DNA of 64,000 nucleotides from Anaerolineae bacterium (lineage in GTDB: Bacteria > Chloroflexota > Anaerolineae > Aggregatilineales > Phototrophicaceae). Shown here piece after piece: positions 62,022-64,000 of the stretch (the stretch's first letter is position 1; each line of letters begins with the position of its first letter). The notes beneath the pieces are model-generated. The model was given only the letters and a program-made list of their open reading frames with translations. It was not told where the DNA came from and searched no databases. The stretch covers positions 26,541-90,540 of the forward strand of contig JAJECX010000013.1 in assembly GCA_022821805.1 (NCBI GenBank). The letters are read 5' to 3'. The position numbers and the translations under genes are program-made.

Positions 62022-62939
62022 ATGGCGCTAGCCAAAGCGACGCGGCAGTCGCAGAGCCGCCTGCCAGACATGTTTGCCAGCAGGTACGCCGTGTTTTATG
62101 TGCTGGTGCTGCCGGCATTTCTGTTGCGCATGATCTATACCGTCATCCCCATCATCCAGACGGTGCTCATCAGCTTCACCAATCGCACCATCATGGGCGG
62201 GAAATACATCGGCCTGCGCAACTACGAGAGCCTCACGCGTGACGCCACCCTCATCGGCAGCCTGGGCTGGACCCTGCTCTACACCGGCGCTTCCGCGGTG
62301 GCCGAAACCGTCATCGGTTTGGGCATCGCCGTGCTTTTGATGCAGAACCTGCGCCTGCGCTGGCTGAGCAATTTCATCATGCTGCTGCCTTGGGTGGTCG
62401 CGCCGATGCTGGCGGCGGTCGCCTTTCGGATTCTATACTTCGAAGACGGCGGCATTCTGAACGCGATCCTGCAGGAGCTTGGCTTTGGCAACGCCGCCGT
62501 GCGCTGGCTCAGCGATGCCGAAACGGCGCGCTTCTCCGTCATCGCCATGTCGGTGTGGAAAAACGTGAGCTGGGTGGCGCTGATTTTCATGGCGGCGATC
62601 GGCTCGCTATCCAAAGAAGTATTGGAGGCGGCCGCCGTCGATGGCGCCAATACCCTGCAGCGCTTCTGGTATGTGACGCTTCCCCTGCTAAAGCCAGCGA
62701 TTTACCTCGTGCTGCTGCTGCGCGCCATGGCGGAGGTGCAGACCTTCGAGCAGATTTATGGCTTGACGCGCGGCGGACCCGGCAGCGCCACCAAGACCCT
62801 CGCCCTCTATGCCTTCGAGCGCTTCTTCCAGCAACTGCGCTACGGCTACGGCTCGGCAGTGAATATAGTGCTGCTTTTGCTGACCATCGCCATCGGCGCC
62901 ATTTTCGCCTGGCTCTTGTATCGTTCGCGGGAGATCTGA
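62022..62939 (+). CDS. ABC sugar permease, MalF-like
   Basis: A 305-residue CUT1 permease. The first helix is at about 25-45 (VFYVLVLPAFLLRMIYTVIP). GLRNYESLTRDA follows the extracytoplasmic turn. The EAA loop is LEAAAVDGANTLQRFWYVTLP near residue 205. ATG 62022 has AGGAAA upstream; the longer frame from 61995 has none. Its stop overlaps the next permease start by one base (TGATG). Confidence 0.9.
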   Translation: MALAKATRQSQSRLPDMFASRYAVFYVLVLPAFLLRMIYTVIPIIQTVLISFTNRTIMGGKYIGLRNYESLTRDATLIGSLGWTLLYTGASAVAETVIGLGIAVLLMQNLRLRWLSNFIMLLPWVVAPMLAAVAFRILYFEDGGILNAILQELGFGNAAVRWLSDAETARFSVIAMSVWKNVSWVALIFMAAIGSLSKEVLEAAAVDGANTLQRFWYVTLPLLKPAIYLVLLLRAMAEVQTFEQIYGLTRGGPGSATKTLALYAFERFFQQLRYGYGSAVNIVLLLLTIAIGAIFAWLLYRSREI

Positions 62940-63787
62940 TGATTCATCAGCGGCGGCGTCTACGTAATGCCTTGCTATACACCCTGCTGGTCATCGTCTT
63001 GGTCGGCCTGGTTTTTCCTGTGCTGTTTATGGCGCTTACCTCATTCAAGTCAGTCGGCGAGGTCAACCGCATTCCGCCGACCATTATTCCCCGCTACCCG
63101 ACATTGGAGAACTACCCTTTCATGGCGCGGGCTTGGGATTTCCCGCTGACCCTGCGCAACACTGTCTTCCTGGCCGGCGGTTCAGGCCTGGCCGCTACCG
63201 TGCTGGGCGCGATGGCGGCTTACGCTTTCAGCCGCGGGACTTTTCGCGGTCGGACGTTGATGTACGCGCTGCTGGTCGCCAGCATGGCGGTTCCGGCCAT
63301 GGTCACGCTGGGTCCTATCTTCATCGCCTATTTGCAGCTTAACCTGCTGGACACGCATATCGGACTCATACTCGTATTCACCGCCGGTGGCATGCCGCTG
63401 GCGACGCTGCTGCAATTCGCCTATTTCAACGCCATCCCGCGCGAACTCGACGATGCGGCGGCTATTGATGGCGCCGGGCGCTTTATGACCCTATTCCGCA
63501 TCATCATGCCTATCGCCATGCCCGGCGTCTTCGTCAGCTTCCTGCTGCTCTTCATCGCCGGCTGGAATGAATTCCTATTCGTTTTCACCCTGTCGACATC
63601 GCCAGATACACAAGTGCTCACGACGAAGCTGTATACGATCCCGCCGCGCGAAGCGGATTACCAATCGAGCAATCTCGATCTGGTGGCGACCGCCGGCATG
63701 TTTGTCCTACTGCCGCTGGTGCCGCTGTTGATGCTGACGCAGCGGCAGTTGGTGGAGGGCATCACCTTCGGCGCGGTGCAAGGCTAG
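62939..63787 (+). CDS. ABC sugar permease, MalG-like
   Basis: A 282-residue CUT1 permease starting at ATG 62939 (MIHQRRRLRNALLY). The EAA loop reads ELDDAAAIDGAGRFMTLFRIIMP near 180-200. It ends in MLTQRQLVEGITFGAVQG, typical for MalG. A longer frame reading back to 62390 is only the other-frame shadow of the previous gene. No ATPase gene follows before the insertion sequence begins. Confidence 0.9.
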   Translation: MIHQRRRLRNALLYTLLVIVLVGLVFPVLFMALTSFKSVGEVNRIPPTIIPRYPTLENYPFMARAWDFPLTLRNTVFLAGGSGLAATVLGAMAAYAFSRGTFRGRTLMYALLVASMAVPAMVTLGPIFIAYLQLNLLDTHIGLILVFTAGGMPLATLLQFAYFNAIPRELDDAAAIDGAGRFMTLFRIIMPIAMPGVFVSFLLLFIAGWNEFLFVFTLSTSPDTQVLTTKLYTIPPREADYQSSNLDLVATAGMFVLLPLVPLLMLTQRQLVEGITFGAVQG

Positions 63788-63801
63788 CGGGGCAGATGCT
63801 A

Positions 63802-63840
63802 CCCCATCCCCCGGTCCCTCTCCCGCCATCTCTATGGCGG
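63802..63840. repeat. C-rich dispersed repeat, copy 3
   Basis: Starts CCCCATCCCCCGGTCCCTCTC, the same core as copies at 24821 and 57841, then GCCATCTCTATGGC forms a small hairpin (63825-63838). It sits just after the permease operon. Confidence 0.55.
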
Positions 63841-63859
63841 GCATATCCAGCAAGCTAGG

Positions 63860-64000
63860 TGTATGGTCTCGGATTATAATGGTGTACTATCATATAGTCA
63901 AAAGGATGCCCTATGGGACAGGTTCTACACCCACGCGCCACAACGACAGAGGCGACCCGCCGAGAAATACAAAATAGTCAAGAGAGCATAAATAAACTGG
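63860..64000 (+). mobile_element. Left end of an insertion sequence (IS481-like), cut by window edge
   Basis: The block starts near TGTATGGTCTC at 63860, has a TATAAT at 63875-63880 and AAAAGGA before the transposase ATG 63913. The exact terminal repeat cannot be fixed from one end. Confidence 0.5.
63913..64000 (+). CDS. IS481-type transposase, N-terminal fragment
   Basis: The first 29 codons read MGQVLHPRATTTEATRR, then EIQNSQESINKL, and run off the window end. From memory this matches the start of a widespread rve-type transposase whose N-terminus is a helix-turn-helix for end binding (R-x-I-Q-x-S-Q-E-S-x-x-x-L). AAAAGGA provides the ribosome site. It follows the fourth ABC operon by about 125 bases. 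Confidence 0.75.
   Translation, partial: MGQVLHPRATTTEATRREIQNSQESINKL

Noticed and set aside
62390..62938. A long N-terminal extension of the last permease
   Set aside because: It reads the preceding permease gene in another frame; ATG 62939 with the overlapping stop gives the normal family length.
1..64000. CRISPR arrays, rRNA genes, tRNA genes, replication origin
   Set aside because: No regularly spaced direct repeats, rRNA-like conserved blocks, tRNA cloverleaf or DnaA-box cluster was seen on either strand by eye.

Overview
The window looks like a chromosomal segment of a heterotrophic, probably aerobic or facultative bacterium that lives on organic solutes. I infer Chloroflexota (Anaerolineae/SAR202-like) from the many solute-binding-protein/permease operons, repeated SDR, TIM-barrel isomerase and amidohydrolase genes, a Chloroflexi-style secreted beta-helix/LysM protein and a classical menaquinone cluster. 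No rRNA, tRNA or other phylogenetic marker is present, so the assignment is tentative.

Layout. 1-3000: the tail of a GH32 gene, a decayed family-5 binding-protein fragment, then an amidohydrolase plus a Rieske protein. 3036-8012: a fructan/fructo-oligosaccharide operon (binding protein, two permeases, GH32 hydrolase). 8013-11600: a gene-poor, decayed stretch with a GntR remnant, small secreted or anchored proteins and a tyrosine recombinase lacking its C-terminus. 11619-15598: a large secreted FnIII/beta-helix/LysM protein and a class-A-type serine hydrolase. 16116-20792: TIM-barrel isomerase, Baeyer-Villiger-type monooxygenase, serine esterase and SDR.

20789-30955 is a two-armed regulon. 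Leftward it holds a Tat-exported binding protein, an unusual fused double permease, an isomerase and a Gfo/Idh dehydrogenase. Rightward it holds an SDR, a GntR/FCD regulator, a cyclase-family hydrolase, an SDR and an isomerase. The arms diverge from a control region with two good sigma-70 promoters and two identical 12-bp palindromes 179 bp apart.

31102-46050 is a second two-armed block around a YheO/DauR-type regulator. Leftward: RidA, an M20-like protein with altered active-site residues, 2-oxoacid dehydrogenase E1 alpha and beta, a free-standing lipoyl domain in place of an E2, two SDRs and an ATZ/TRZ-type amidohydrolase. Rightward: a creatininase-family amidohydrolase, a peptide/opine-type ABC importer, an AtzG-like small subunit with an amidase, and an APH-fold kinase. 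I read it as uptake and deamidation of an unknown cyclic amide or ureido compound, with carbon entering through an acyl-CoA step.

46030-53168 is a TetR-headed menaquinone cluster (menF, menD, menB, menE, menH, without menC). 53291-57828 holds a membrane protein, a nucleobase-type deaminase, a two-component system and an M20 dipeptidase. 57891-63787 holds a dehydrogenase/reductase pair and a fourth ABC importer. The window ends in the first codons of an IS481-type transposase.

None of the four importers carries its own ATPase gene. Short C-rich hairpin repeats recur between operons.
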